Assembly (NCBI GenBank): GCA_963921795.1 | Contig: OY997645.1 | Span: 17,980,365 to 18,044,364, forward strand | Source of the DNA: Nannobrachium achirus | Taxonomy: Eukaryota > Chordata > Actinopteri > Myctophiformes > Myctophidae | Length of the DNA stretch: 64,000 nt | Direction: 5' to 3' | Shown: positions 21,913 to 33,830 of the stretch, piece by piece | Numbering within the stretch: the first letter of the stretch is position 1 | How the letters are laid out: the number at the start of each line of letters is the position of its first letter | The notes under the pieces: model-generated | The model's database searches: none | Told to the model about the DNA's origin: nothing | The model's input: only the letters and a program-made list of their open reading frames with translations | Made by a program: the position numbers and the translations under genes

Positions 21913-22387
21913 GTCTAGGTGGCTCAGGTGGATACTCAGCTCCCACAGTGGTCCTCTTTGTAAAGTCCTCTTTGTAAAGAGCAGAAATGGACCAACCACC
22001 CCCCCTTCAGTTTGCTAAGCCGGGTCAAAGTCACAGGTGTATCTGTCCCTTTCGAGGGCTGTGCTTTTAGTTCTGTAATTTGGGGGCCATTTCATCATTG
22101 TCATGCCCGTTTTGGTAGGAATAATAGTGGCAGCCTTGCTGAGATTTGTGAGGTACTTCTGCAGAAAGCACTGATCTCCATGACAGTTCAGGGTTTGTGA
22201 TGGCTGCTCTTGTGACAAAACGGCTATGTCTGTATCGAAGAAGGCCACTCTGGGGCAGCGTGTGGAGTACACAAAGCGAGCTGAGAATAAAATGAAACCA
22301 ACAAGGGGAAAAACAGTACATTATTTAACTGGCAAACTGCAGTAATATAAAGATAATGCTGCCGTACAGTCTAAAACCAAAATCTAT

Positions 22388-22500
22388 AGCATATAACAGT
22401 AGTACACAGAGTACACATTTAACCAAACGGACCTGTCAGGTTTCTGAATTACAAATGGTTAAATTAACACTTGAGGAATTTACTGTGTACCAAAGTTCCA
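22388..22500. repeat. 'acactgt' MITE relic
   Basis: Starts agtagtacacagagtacaca with ttaaccaaacggacctgtca and ends ttaacacttgaggaatttac plus tgtgtacc. Terminal gtacaca and tgtgtac are inverted. Same loose family as 33741 and 45147. Confidence 0.4.
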
Positions 22501-22855
22501 TCTGTTCATGCCACAAAAGTCCAATATATAACACTATACAATTGAACAAATTGTGGATGCTTTGTGCGTGTTACAACAGCTGAAAATGCTGTTAAAATTC
22601 AGTTGTTTCTTGGAAACCAACTAAACAGTTTAGGCTTTAGGGGAAGCCTTACTCAAGGGGAAGGTTATCTACTGTACGTTGACTGTTACCTGATTAAGAA
22701 CATCACACACAGTGATTTACCTGTTTAAATACAATACAAAAAAAAACATATCACCTGCTTGGAATACGAAGCAAAATATTTAAAAAGAAGAGGATTCTTG
22801 TCACAAATTAAAACATATCAGAGGCTTGCAGCCCTAATCCTCACTGCCACTTTAG

Positions 22856-22857
<2 letters not shown>
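22501..22857. other. No recognised feature
   Basis: AT-rich unique-looking sequence before the (GT)n tract. Confidence 0.4.
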
Positions 22858-22929
<72 letters not shown>

Positions 22930-22950
22930 GCGTGCGTGCGCGCGCGTGTT
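22858..22950. repeat. (GT)n microsatellite with GC-rich end
   Basis: About 32 GT units then gcgtgtgcgtgcgtgcgcgc. Confidence 0.95.
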
Positions 22951-23556
22951 TGCGCAAGCCAGCGTAAATGTGATTATTCCCCGCTTTCGTTGTATGCTAA
23001 TTTTATTACTTCGCATTGTTTGACTATCTGACTCTTAACAGCTTGACTTGCATGGTTTAAAATGCTTCACTCACTGTTTTTTTCATTGACATTGAACTCA
23101 ATCCTGTTGGCATTCAGCAGCAGAGTGGTGGGATAATAAGAGTGTTTCTCTTACTTTAATGCCCTTGTGTGACTTTTAGCTTAACGCTGCGCTGCGCCCT
23201 GCCATCTCAATGGTGGGGAACGGTGCATGCCACCAGCCCAACGCTCCGTGACACTGTCATGGCAGGACATTAAAAATTGAGAAGGGCATCTAAAGGTTGA
23301 TCACGGCAGCACACGATGGGACATACAGAGGTGTCACCAAACCCACCCTGGCCTCCACTCCATGCAAATCTGATGGACTGCCCCCACCCTGCCCTTCATC
23401 TTTTCCCCCAGGTCTTTGGGGTGTGAATTATTAACAATCCTTTTGTTTAAAACAACGTCCCTTTTCCAAGGCCCTGAGTCCCCAAGAAGTGCTCTCTCTG
23501 CCTAGTTTGATGGCCTCGTCGCAGCGAGACACTATCACATAAATTAGTAGCAGACA
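22951..23556. other. Non-coding stretch
   Basis: No exon or repeat end recognised. Sequence around 23170-23530 is moderately GC-rich and unique-looking. Confidence 0.4.
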
Positions 23557-23877
23557 CAGTGGTGGCGGAAGTATAGCTACTCACATGTTTTAGTTATGTA
23601 AAAGTATTAATACCATAATAGAGAAATACTTTGTTAACAAGTATGGTATTCAATGAAAAAGTACAAAAGTATTGGCATTAAAATATACTTAAACGTATCA
23701 GAACAGTAAAAGTACTCATTATGCAGAATGTCACACTTCACAGCTTTACAAAATGTATATTTTGCCTCTGAGATTTAGTGGAGTAAAAGTAATGAAAATT
23801 GGAAATACTCTGGTGAAATAAAGGTACCTCAATATTGTAATAAAGTACAGTAATGAGTACTTTAGTTTACACCTCTG
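23557..23877. mobile_element. hAT-type MITE family C, copy 1 (no palindrome)
   Basis: Starts cagtggtggcggaagtatag and ends gagtactttagtttacacct followed by ctg, with the typical 'aaaagtactcattatgcaga' body. No target duplication is visible (agcagaca versus ttggattc). The palindrome found in the other two copies is absent. Confidence 0.7.
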
Positions 23878-23987
23878 TTGGATTCTAGGGACTTTGTGGG
23901 TTACTTTATGGTTGTCTAAATTGACCCATACAAGTCTGTAACTCTAACAGCATACATTTGGTTCCAGTTGTACACTGTCAGAGTTAA

Positions 23988-24442
23988 AGGACAACTTTAG
24001 TTTTTTACAACAAGGGTTCATATTTTAGATTGTAATTAAAGAATATAAAAGATGAGTGTTAAAATTATTTCCTTTACTTCTTTCTATTGTTTTAGAGATT
24101 CTTATTTCAGTGGTTGGGGGCATGCGTACAAGTGGCTAAATATGTCATTTTACACAGAATAAGCCCATTCCCAAGATACAACGCAACCTTTCATGGTTGG
24201 ATGTGACTTATGGGGGCTAGAAGTGTTACTGTAAATTGCATTAAAGAAACTGCTGGCTTATTGTGTCTAAAAAACATATTTAGCCACTTGTACGCATGCC
24301 CCCATGCGTACGCATGCCCCACATTTTAGCACTGCAAACACATAGAATGAAGCGAATGAAAACATTTTAACTCTCACTTTTTCTTTTCTCTAATTAAAAT
24401 CTAAAATATGAACCCTTGTTGTAAAGAAAACTAAGTTGTCCT
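23988..24442. mobile_element. Foldback MITE with TTAA flanks (family J), copy 1
   Basis: Ends aggacaactttagtttt and aaaactaagttgtcct are inverted. Long arms include ttgtaaaaaac/gttgtaaag, aagtggctaaatatg and catatttagccact. TTAA is at both borders (23984-23987 and 24443-24446). The second copy is at 62394-62705. Confidence 0.8.
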
Positions 24443-24446
24443 TTAA

Positions 24447-25346
24447 GGGGAGACCTTAAAATGTGAAAGTTTGAGAAACACTGGTTTACACCACCGGTAG
24501 CAGAGGAAGATGAATCCCACGCCGCCCAGATGGGTGCGCTCCGCGCTGAGTGGAGACTTAATGGCTTGGAGTCTACTGTCAGTCCTCATCTGCTGCCTCT
24601 GGGTAATTGCCATGACATTTTCCCATCCTATTTTCTTTTCTCCTCCTTGTGGTGATTAAACTCATTTCTGCTCACTTTCTCAAAATTGATTACTTTATTC
24701 TTGTTTGCAATCAAGCAATGTTGTACCTTCGTTCCCAATTCAAATTGAATATGCCCAAAAATATTCTAGCGACAAATTGAGACATATTGTTTGGGATGTT
24801 TCTGCGCGGCATCCTCTTTCATCCATTTTGCTCTTCCTCCTTGCCTGCATTTTAACAACGATATTGACAGGCCCTCCTCCTTTGGCTTTAGATGAAGGAC
24901 AATAAACATAAAAAAGAGCCTTGTGAGGGTCTTGGCATTGCTATTGTTGTTGTTCCCCTCGACCAGACATCCTTTAGCTTCTCCCTTGGCTCTGATCCTT
25001 TTGATCATCACCTCCATATTGGGTCTAAAATAGAAACTGACTATTCTGCGGCACAAGTGACTTTCAGAGTTCTGTGGCTCTTTTGAAGGCTGCCAAACAT
25101 GTGTCTTTCATCTCAAAAGACCAGCAGCCGTAATGTGCCAAAAAGACACAGGGAGAAAGGCGGTATATGGGGCTGAGAAAAAAACAAGGAGGAACATTGC
25201 GGGGTGTCTTTGTGATTGTGTTCTCTCTAAGGTGCCCCCAGATTTAAATTGCATGTATTTCATTTGACGTGTATTTCATTTGATACCTGCTCTCTCTCTC
25301 TCTCACACACACACACACTTTCAGACCTCAAAAAGGGAAGAACACT

Positions 25347-25347
<1 letters not shown>
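24447..25347. other. Intronic sequence; possible regulatory patch
   Basis: No exon recognised. The stretch 24520-24720, with ctgcctctgggtaattgcca and gtggtgattaaactcatt, is non-repetitive and could be conserved non-coding DNA. A (CT)n-(CA)n patch lies at 25290-25320. Confidence 0.35.
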
Positions 25348-25420
<73 letters not shown>

Positions 25421-25446
25421 GCGTGCGTGCGTGCGTGCGTGCGTGC
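25348..25446. repeat. (GT)n-(GTGC)n microsatellite
   Basis: About 32 GT units then six gcgt-type units. Confidence 0.95.
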
Positions 25447-25449
25447 GAG

Positions 25450-26050
25450 TGATTTAAGTGAGATTTAATGACTTTGAACGCAGCAAGGTTGTTGGTGCCA
25501 AACGGGCTTGCATTTCAGAAACTGCTGATCTACTGTGTTTTACCCAGAATGGTCAGAAAAAGAGAAAATGTCCAGTGAGCAGAAGCTCAGTGGGCGAAAA
25601 TGACTTGTTGATGCCAGAGATCAGAGGTGAATGAAGCTGATATTTGCAACTTAAATAACCACTCAGCAACAGAGGTATGCAGAAGGGCATCTCCGAATGC
25701 ACAGTGAACCTTCAGGCAGATGGACTACAGCACTTACTTATTCCTACAGGCTCACCGAAGTTGAAGATTGGTAAAATAAAACATAGAATATTGGAAAAAC
25801 ATTGCCCGGTCTGATGAGTCTGGCTTTCAGAATTTGGCGTCTAACTACTGTACATGAAAGAACGGACCCATCCTGCCTTGTATCAACGGTTATGCCTGCT
25901 GCTGGCGGTGTAATGGTGCGGGGGATGTTTTCTTGGCACACTTTGGGTCCCTTAGTACCAATTGGGCATCTTGTTGAATCTATGCCATGAAGGATTAAGG
26001 CAGTTCTAAAGGCGAAACGGGGTACTAGCCAGGAGTATCTAACGTGGCAG
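25450..26050 (+). pseudogene. Tc1-like transposase relic with internal deletions
   Basis: The DNA matches, from memory, the transposase region of a common fish Tc1/mariner element: first DFERSKVVGAKRA and ISETADLL, then a middle with frame breaks, then a segment encoding SCLVSTVMPAAGGVMVRGMF and SWHTLGPLVPI, and at the end a C-terminal part with LVESMP and RIKAVLKAK. A large piece is missing between the HTLGPLVPI region and the LVESMP region (junction near 25965), so the last catalytic residues of the DDE domain are absent. Several frameshifts and stops are present. The left inverted terminal repeat is not clear. The hAT MITE B2 begins 11 bp after the relic ends. It cannot encode an active enzyme. 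Confidence 0.85.
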
Positions 26051-26060
26051 TACCATATAT

Positions 26061-26422
26061 TAGGGATGGGACGATACGCGATATTATCGTTTATCGTGAT
26101 AAAAAAACACTCACGATAATCGTATCGTGGAGATTTAATTTATCCTGATATCGTCCTCCGTCATGCACCATGGGATCAATTCACCTTTTATTTGCCGAGC
26201 TGCATATCCGGCACCACTTAAACCCTCTATAATTGGTAAAAGGTACTTATAATATACGTACTTGATACAGTCTTTTTTCACTCTCTATCAAATGTCTTTG
26301 CCAAAAGACGCGTTGTGAACTTGTAGATCGGCTATTTTTTGGCAAATGTTCGGCCCCAGGATAATGGATTTTGATTATCGCGATAATATCGTAAATTACA
26401 TTTTCATATCGTCCCATCCCGA
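26061..26422. mobile_element. hAT-type MITE family B, copy 2
   Basis: Ends tagggatgggacgata and tatcgtcccatcccga, flanked by ccatatat (26053-26060) and ccatatac (26423-26430), 7 of 8 matching. The left half of the palindrome is deleted. Confidence 0.85.
26297..26346. repeat. Shared palindrome copy 7 (left arm deleted)
   Basis: Remaining right arm gacgcgttgtgaacttgtag plus atcggctattttttggca. The right arm is of the GATCGGC type, opposite to copies 5 and 17 in the same family and orientation. Confidence 0.85.
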
Positions 26423-26454
26423 CCATATACTGTATACAATAGTATACAGTACTA

Positions 26455-26512
26455 TGTATATATATATATACAGTATATATATATTATATACACACACAGT
26501 ATATATATGTTA
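26455..26512. repeat. (TA)n patch
   Basis: Several short TA runs separated by cag and cacacaca. Confidence 0.85.
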
Positions 26513-26847
26513 CTGCAGAGTTAAAGACTATACAGACCTGACACGCTCCACTCTTAATGAGGTTGGATGATGAACACATACTGATGCAGGAATATATCTC
26601 AGCCAGAGGGGATATATCAGGCACACGGGCGGTATAGAAGCGCGGCTGTAATTTCATCCATCGCTCTCCGGAGCCAGAGGCCATTCTCTAAACCCCTACG
26701 ACCATGTCATTAGCCAAATGGATAACACCCCTTTAACATTATGATACGTCTTTGAATGGCAGCAGCATGGCATGTACCCGCTTGATGGGGAGTGCGGGCC
26801 AGAGGTAGTTATGTGGAATAGAAGAACGGACGCGGTTCAGGAAGGGT

Positions 26848-26993
<146 letters not shown>

Positions 26994-27210
26994 ATGTGAC
27001 CAGTGGTGGAATAGGTACTCACATGTTTTACTTAAGTAAAAGTATCAATATTGAAATACTCTGTTACAAGTAAAAGACTGGTGTTAAAAATGTACTTGAG
27101 TAAAAAATACAAACTTATTGGCATCAAACTATACTTTAAATGACAAAAGTAAAAGTACTCATTTTGCAGAATATCAAATTTCACAAGTTTTCCAAATGTA
27201 TACAAATATT

Positions 27211-27264
27211 TAGAAAATAGCAGATCTACAAGCTCACAAGAAGCTTGTAGATTGGCTATTCTGA
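27211..27264. repeat. Shared palindrome copy 8
   Basis: Left tagaaaatagcagatctaca then agctcacaag, right aagcttgtagattggctatt. Shortened centre. Left arm GCAGATC, right GATTGGC. Confidence 0.85.
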
Positions 27265-27269
27265 AGTTC

Positions 27270-27410
27270 TGGGTATGCTTATATTTATGAATAGCTTTTA
27301 GGATTTATTTATTTAGAGGTTATTTACAATACATATACAATTATTTTTGTCTAATGCGGCTTGCAGACGGAAAAACGTGACAAATAAAGCAATCTTGAAT
27401 CTTGAAAGTG
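27270..27410 (+). repeat. LINE 3'-tail-like insertion inside MITE C2
   Basis: Ends with gacaaataaagcaatcttga and atcttgaa, which resembles the tail of fish non-LTR elements. The family C sequence resumes after it. Borders are approximate. Confidence 0.4.
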
Positions 27411-27545
27411 GTTAGTGTATATGTTTTGTAATCTAAATCATATCAAAATCCACAAAATAACTAGTAACTTAAGATTTCATATAATTGTAGTGGAGTAAAA
27501 GTTTCACTATTTGCCTCTGACATGTACTGGAGTATTGTATTATTG

Positions 27546-28185
27546 CGGCCCACAGTGGAGAGACCAAAAGGAGGCATTGCTTGCTTCTAGAATCTGTTAT
27601 CCCTGAATTAATGATGGAGCAGGAGCGGTGGTGTTTCCCCCACCGAGACGTGAACCAGATTTCAACCCAGCGCTCCCCAGAGTTGAGGGGGCCGTTGCAT
27701 TTCTCCGACAGGACATCTGGTCCCTGAGCACGGCCACAAGGGGACTGGTGTCACCACCTTAATTGTAATGTCTCCCTCTCTTCTTTAAAAAAAAAAAAAA
27801 GAAAAGAAAGAAAGAAAGGGGGGGAAAAAAACTAGGGCAGCTTTCCTTAGAGGGAGGGGGTGCCGTGGGGTGGGTTTGTTAGTGGTGGATGAGCGGGGGG
27901 CAATGTTTGCCGGGCCGTGTCGGCACGCCACATCAGTTATTAGGCCGACAAGCCTAATAAATTACAGCGACAGATCGCTTTGAACAAACAGTCTTAATGG
28001 AAATAAAGTGGAAATTAGCGGCCTAGAAATGAGCATTGAACGGAGAAAGTGAAAGCTGCAAGGGAAGAGATGAAAAGATGGCAGAGCCACAAAAGACACC
28101 ATTAAATGGAGTCAAATTGTCACTTTGAGAGAAGAAGTAATATGCCTTCGGTGTTTGTCCCTCGTCAAATTTCTCATTGCCCACG

Positions 28186-28187
<2 letters not shown>
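27546..28187. other. Intronic sequence with a candidate regulatory patch at 27895-28060
   Basis: No exon recognised. The patch has catcagttattaggccgaca, aataaattacagcgacagat and CTTTGAACAAAC (27978-27989), which combines TCF/LEF-like and SOX/forkhead-like motifs. It is free of repeats. Conservation cannot be judged here. Confidence 0.35.

Positions 28188-28271
<84 letters not shown>
28188..28271. repeat. (CA)n microsatellite
   Basis: About 42 uninterrupted units. Confidence 0.97.
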
Positions 28272-28273
<2 letters not shown>

Positions 28274-28558
28274 TCCTTCCATAAACCAAAGGCGTACACA
28301 TCGTTCAGCTCTGTGGGAGACTGGCTCCATCAATATAGCACTGGGTGGCGAAAGCCTGTCATTAAAATGCTTAGACATGTGGAAGAGGAAGGCAAAAGCC
28401 TGGAGGGGGAAGAGGAACATCAGGGTCTTTGATGTTGCCTGATAGCTGCCCATGGAGAGGTCCTGTGTGTGCTAGACCGTGTAAGAGGGGGATGTAAGAG
28501 GTCTTGCCAGCCTTGAAATGTACATGCATGCACACACGCACGCACGCACGCACGCAGC

Positions 28559-28661
<103 letters not shown>

Positions 28662-28726
28662 CCTTGAAATTAATGGTCACCACCGCTCCGTAGACACTGG
28701 TGTGATTTTACAGAATGTACGGTTAT

Positions 28727-28830
28727 ATAGAATAGAATAGAATAGACGTTTATTGTCATTGTAACAATACAGCACAGGCTCAGTTTCATTGTCAACGATC
28801 AACTCATTTCCAAAGCACAGTACACGTACA
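28727..28830 (+). repeat. '(ATAGA)n-tttattgtcattgt' retroelement tail fragment
   Basis: Three atagaatagaatagaatag units followed by acgtttattgtcattgtaac. This phrase is a common dispersed retroelement end in fish. The exact family is not known to me. Confidence 0.45.
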
Positions 28831-29630
28831 AGCACATACACATATATGTGTGTGTTTGTGTGTAAGCTTGTGCACGAGAGGATATGTCTGTACAGCTGCG
28901 TGTCTGCGTGTGTTTTTCTGTTTGTATTTGCCTGCGTGTGGTGGTGTGTGTATGTGGGGGCTGGGGGTGAAGGGTGAGGAGTGGGTGTGGGGGCAGAGGG
29001 AGTCCTCTGAGAAAGAGCGCTGCATTGCGAAAGGTGCCAGAGTGAGTTTGTCATGGGGAGCGTAAACTTGGGGAGAAAGGGGACTGTGGATAGACGGAGA
29101 GAGACTTTCCCCAAGGCACCCGAGAGTCTGTCAGACTGATTAAGTCACGCGATCAGAGTGAGAGCAAGGGAAAAGCCGAACCGGAGCATGTGAGGAGAGA
29201 GTAGCACGGCAGCGAGGAAATAAATAAAAGAAAATACAGATATGTTAGTATTAACACAGCTGCACGTCAGCTATGCATTTACACCCAACCCCGGAGGTTC
29301 CTGCGGGGACATCAGCGCACTAGCGCTTCCATCACCATCGCCAGGCCCTCGGGGTGACTCAAAGCAGGTCAGGCCCATCTTAAAGTTCACCAAACGCAAC
29401 ATGACAGGACAACTCCAACATATGCCTGGGTGACGGTGGAAGCGAGGAGATGACTGATGGCAGAGGGCTGTGTCCTGAGGTGTGTGTCACAAGGACAACA
29501 CTGTTGATTTTATCTTGTAATCTCGTCCCCATTTGCCTCTCATCTTCTCCAGGCTCTAGCTATGTTAATTACAATAACTGATAATGAACTGGAAAATGTA
29601 TCCTTGACCATTAGATATTTTATAAATTAG

Positions 29631-29812
29631 GGGCACCCGCTGGCCTACTGGTCAAGGCGCATACCACATACTAGGCTGTGGTGCCTGCTGGCGTCGCCGG
29701 TTCGATTCCCGGTCCGGACGTCCTTTGCCGCGTGTCATACCCCATCTCTCTCCCCATTTCCTGTCAGTCTACTATCCTATCAAATAAAGGCATAAAAACC
29801 CCATAACAAATC

Positions 29813-29844
<32 letters not shown>

Positions 29845-29846
29845 TA
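29631..29846 (+). mobile_element. tRNA-derived SINE, copy 2
   Basis: A box tggcctactgg at 29641-29651 and B box ggttcgattcc at 29699-29709 define a pol III promoter. The tail has tttcctgtcagtctactatc and caaataaaggcataaaaacc, then A-rich and (TA)n sequence. A 10-bp duplication tataaattag lies at 29621-29630 and 29847-29856. Confidence 0.92.
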
Positions 29847-29914
29847 TATAAATTAGAAATACTGTTACAACGAGACAGTGTGGGCTTACATCCATTTATG
29901 GGCACAAAGATCTA

Positions 29915-30215
29915 CCCTTTGGCTTCTCATTGGCTAAGTACCCTGCCTTTGTACCGTCGGTAACTTTTTTGAGGTGAATAACCTTGGTCTATAAAGTTTT
30001 GGTATAATATACTGATATATCATACTGGTCTCGAGCCCACGTCGTGTTGTTATTTATATCAGGTCGCACTTGCTGGTGGTAATGTCACCAAGAACACTGC
30101 TCCTCATTGGCTAAGGGCCCTGCCTTTGTACGATCGGTAATTTTTTCGAGGAGAATAAACTTGACCTATAAAGATTTGGCATATTGGTCTAGCCTTTCAG
30201 CGAGCCCACACAATT
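29915..30215 (+). repeat. Duplicated CCAAT-plus-TATA-like module
   Basis: Two direct copies of about 80 bp begin tctcattggctaagtaccct (about 29925) and cctcattggctaagggccct (about 30102), and each ends ctataaagWtttgg about 60 bp later. Each copy has an inverted CCAAT (attgg) and a TATAAAG. The two differ at roughly one base in seven. The origin is unknown; an LTR fragment is possible. Confidence 0.6.
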
Positions 30216-31442
30216 AGTCTTAAGGTTCCATCGCAGAACTTTTTAAATGCATCTTTGTGAGTCACTCCGGAAACACAAACAGATAGCTAATGCCCACTCA
30301 CACCGCTCCACTGACTGTAATCATTGTGCATTGTGCAGATGCCAAAGACCTTCGAACCCTTGGAGGGAACAGCAGACTAGAGTGCCATGTGGCCTCATCA
30401 TCCGCCAGATGAAGAGATGAACTCTCTGTCTTTGTTCAGGGTACCTCGTCTGCTCTGCAGTGCTCTAGTTGGTGTACGTAATTCTCTCGCTCTCTCTGTA
30501 CTCTCTCTCTCTCCCCCTCTCTCTCTCGCCACATTGTGGAGCACAGTAAGCTTGTTTGTGTACAATACAACGGAGGCATCATTAGCAGCACATGAGGTAA
30601 CCACCTGAGGGAAGGCTGAAAGAGAGAGAGAAAAGAGAGAAAAAAGGTATATATCCACTGAGCTGCGTTTTTAGCCAATGCAGGTAACACTAGATATTGC
30701 TCTGTGGATGGAAATACTCTAAAGAGAAGGCCGCAACCTCAGCATCTATTCCCTCCTACGGTTGGCTACCCCCGCACTACAATTAACATCTCTCGTCCCT
30801 TCCACTCCGGGCCCAAGAGTACCACCCCATGCCTAAGCGCCCAGCACAATCTATAGCACCTCCAGCACTAAATGCTAAATGTCTCACAGTTCTGTGAGAG
30901 AAAAGGGCACTCTGAATTAAGAGTCATTTAGCGAAAGATTGAGTTCAGCACTGCAGCACAATGCCTAGGAGCTAATCCTCTCGCCTCCTGAAATCACAGA
31001 GTTTTAGAGGCGGTTTATACTGCAGAGTTGAAAAGAGTTAAAACTAGACCAGGTCAACCTGGTTGTGCCAGACCCCCTGTCTGTCATCATCATTTATGAC
31101 ATCATGCCTTTTGTAGGCATGTCATCATCATGTCATCATCATATATACCCTTTATATAGAAAACCCGGACAGACCGACATTTGCTTATGTAGGCCTACCC
31201 ATTTCATGGGTCTGGCAACTAGAACTGCACTCTGTCGAGGTGCCAACTTGCGCCTCGTGCACAAGTGCGCCAGCATAGCGCGCTATGAGGTGCGCTCACC
31301 ACTGGCGATGCCAGTGACATCACCACTGGCATCACCAGGAATGCTGGTCCCTCATTGGTTGTTCATGATGACGTTGCCAGAAACGCTGGTCCCTGATTGG
31401 GCTACGGGCTTAAACACACACGGACACCTATGTGTACATACA
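30216..31442. other. Intronic sequence without a recognised gene
   Basis: Holds CT/GA patches (30485-30530, 30620-30645) and a (CAT)n-rich patch at 31080-31150. The open frame at 31065-31484 has no splice context or protein motif. Confidence 0.4.
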
Positions 31443-32757
31443 CAGGGTTCCCGCGGGTCCTTAAAAAGTCTTAAATTGTCTTAAATAAAAAATCGTGAAT
31501 TTAAGGTCTTAAGAAGTCTTAAATTTGACCGTAGGTATTAAATTTGAAGATGCTGTTTTTAAGGCTCATGGGAAAATTAAGCCTTAAACATTTGTAGGCC
31601 TACGTATTCATTTGATTCGTTCGTTTATTTGATTTATTAATATTAGACGATGAGAGACGACTGCAAAAAGGCTGAAGCGAGCAGCAGTCAGTGGGAAGAG
31701 GAGCTTGCTTGTTGTTCTCGGCTCCGCCCGCTTTGTCAGTACTGTGGTGATGTATGTGGATGCGGAAGAGGGTAGTTTTGTTTTTGAACAAAACAAGCGC
31801 TCCTTTTCTCTAGCCTCCCGTCACATCAACTGCCCTGTGCTCTCCCTGTTATGTAGCGCTCTCACATCACACTGTGAGTGAGCGCAGATGAGAGCATACA
31901 AGTAAACACAACACACTTGGCGTGTAGTGGAGTTGTGCTTGTAGGCTGTGGAGTGGACTGGAAAGTTTTAGATTGAGACAATTCGCGATGAGAACTTTTT
32001 GAACATAGTAGATTTCTGGTGTTCTGGTGATCTCAGACTGTCTGAGATTAACATTGAGGGGCATTCTCAGCTGTGATGCATGCCTGTCTTCTAAGACAAG
32101 TCTCCCTAACTTGGCTATTTGGATCTGTATATCATAGGTTTTATTATATTTTTTATTGTGTATTAATATTTTATTTTTTCATTTCTGTGGTAGGAGTCCC
32201 AACATTTTACTGCTTGTATGTATGAGTCAGTAAATACAGCAACTTGTAGTTGTAATTCACTGCAGAAGCTGGGTTTATGGTTTCAAAAGACAATATTGTG
32301 CATCTCCAATTCTGAATAATGGTGACAGGCCACAGGCTACGCACCCGATCCCCAAGTTATCAACCCATATAATAGATTGGGCTCTAAAATACAGGTCTGT
32401 TCGCCCTCCCAGCCGTTCGCCCTGGATGTCTATCCAGCGTAATGATAATCGGGGGTGAAATTATTTACTATTCTGTCCCTATTGTGACATAACTCGGACA
32501 GCGCTGAGCCGGCTCATGCGACCTTCTCAACGCTCGACATGGCTACTCGCTTGCTTAAGCTCGCTCGGCAGTGTCTCACGTGGATCAAGGTCGCCTGAGA
32601 CGGCGCACCTCCGTCATCTTCACCGTCAGCGTGGTGAGCGTGAGGTAGGGCGAAGGGCCCGGGAGGGCGATTTGGGTCTTAAATTACATTTGTTGAGGTC
32701 TTAAAAAGGTCTTAAAAAGTCTTAAATTTTACTTTCAAAATGGTGCAGGAACCCTGA
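31443..32757. mobile_element. hAT-type element, 1.3 kb (family K, 'GTCTTAAA'-rich)
   Basis: Left end cagggttcccgcgggtcctt plus aaaaagtcttaaa and right end aaaaagtcttaaattt ... tgcaggaaccctg form inverted repeats. Flanks tacataca (31435-31442) and tacatacg (32758-32765) match at 7 of 8. The interior has no intact transposase; short open frames around 32516-32704 and on the minus strand at 31600-31796 show no motif I recognise. Confidence 0.75.
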
Positions 32758-33740
32758 TACATACGCAGCCGAACGCAGTACTTGCGTGCTTTACTGGCTT
32801 AATGATAATAATAATATAATTAAATAAAAACTAAACTAAAGAACCTACCAGTGATACAATGCAGAACATCCTTGTTTGTAATTATCGCAAAACAAAGTGA
32901 TGATAGGTTCAAAGATTATGTCTTTCAAAAAGGAAACAACAAAGCAACCTTTGATTAAAAAGGTGTTTTTGTGTTTTTGTTTGTTCATTGTGCGAACGCA
33001 GTCCCCATATCAGTGTGTGCCAACATCTTTGGTTTATACGTTATTTTAATTTGTCAGACAAGATGCTGTTTGAGGTGTAACTTTCTTTCAAAGACTGGGA
33101 CTGCATAAATATAGTAAGCTCCTCTGCTACTAAAGACCACTGTAAGACTACATCAAATGAATGCAAAGAGGGGAGTCGATGCCTTTGATCAGGGTTATGT
33201 CGTCAGTTCACAATGAGACATCCTCATCCAGTCCAAGCAGTGTTGTAACCCCTGCATTCAAAGACGTGCTGTTTACTCACTGGCAGCATCTGATGTCCTC
33301 CAGGTTTCACCATGTACTCCGTGACAATCGTATTTACAGACAAAACCCACAGTGCAAGGCAGGGCATACAACTGCTGATGATAAATGTTGACAGCATTCC
33401 AGTCCAGCAAGCAATGAAGCAATCCGAAAGGGGGGGAAAAAAGAAGCACTTAAAGCAGTGAAATATTCATTTCCTCCTGGCCTTCTCACAAAGAAAATAA
33501 TTCATCACACATATGTTGTACGGTTAGTTGTTCAATTGAAATACAGCACAACACATTAGTGTGGGCAGTGAATAGAATCCGACAAGCATACACTATTGAG
33601 CTGAGCAATTTAGTGTTTGTAGTAGACTACTCTATGTGTCTTTTGTGTGTGCAGACTGTGCACACATTCCCTAAGTGCAATCCACTAACCTTTCTCCTTA
33701 TACTACCTACTGATATCACCCAGACAGGCACAAAGGGGCA
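32758..33740. other. No recognised feature
   Basis: AT-rich non-coding sequence. Confidence 0.4.
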
Positions 33741-33830
33741 ATATGTACAGTGTAAAATCGTCAGTGTCCATTTGACTCTGAGAGTGAATAAATGGAACCA
33801 AATAGAACTGTTTATAGTGTACTGAAAAGG
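33741..33830. repeat. 'acagtgtaaaat' MITE relic
   Basis: Starts atgtacagtgtaaaatcgtc, contains ttgactctgagagtgaataa and aatggaaccaaatag, and ends agtgtact. Same loose family as 10625 and 45147. Confidence 0.45.

Larger units (their letters stand above)
27001..27545. mobile_element. hAT-type MITE family C, copy 2
   Basis: Starts cagtggtggaataggtactc and has the body motif 'acttaagtaaaagtatcaat'. The right end is missing or replaced (last family-like sequence catgtactggagtattgtat). It contains the palindrome and, after it, an apparent LINE-tail insertion. Confidence 0.75.

Noticed and set aside
25450..26050. Active Tc1 transposase
   Set aside because: Frameshifts and a large internal deletion remove essential catalytic parts.
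29631..29720. A tRNA gene
   Set aside because: A and B boxes are present but the sequence does not fold as a full tRNA, continues into a SINE tail, and has target duplications and a second copy at 13349-13528.
31065..31484. 139-codon frame as a gene
   Set aside because: No motif, overlaps the left end of a hAT element, and no promoter or splice support.
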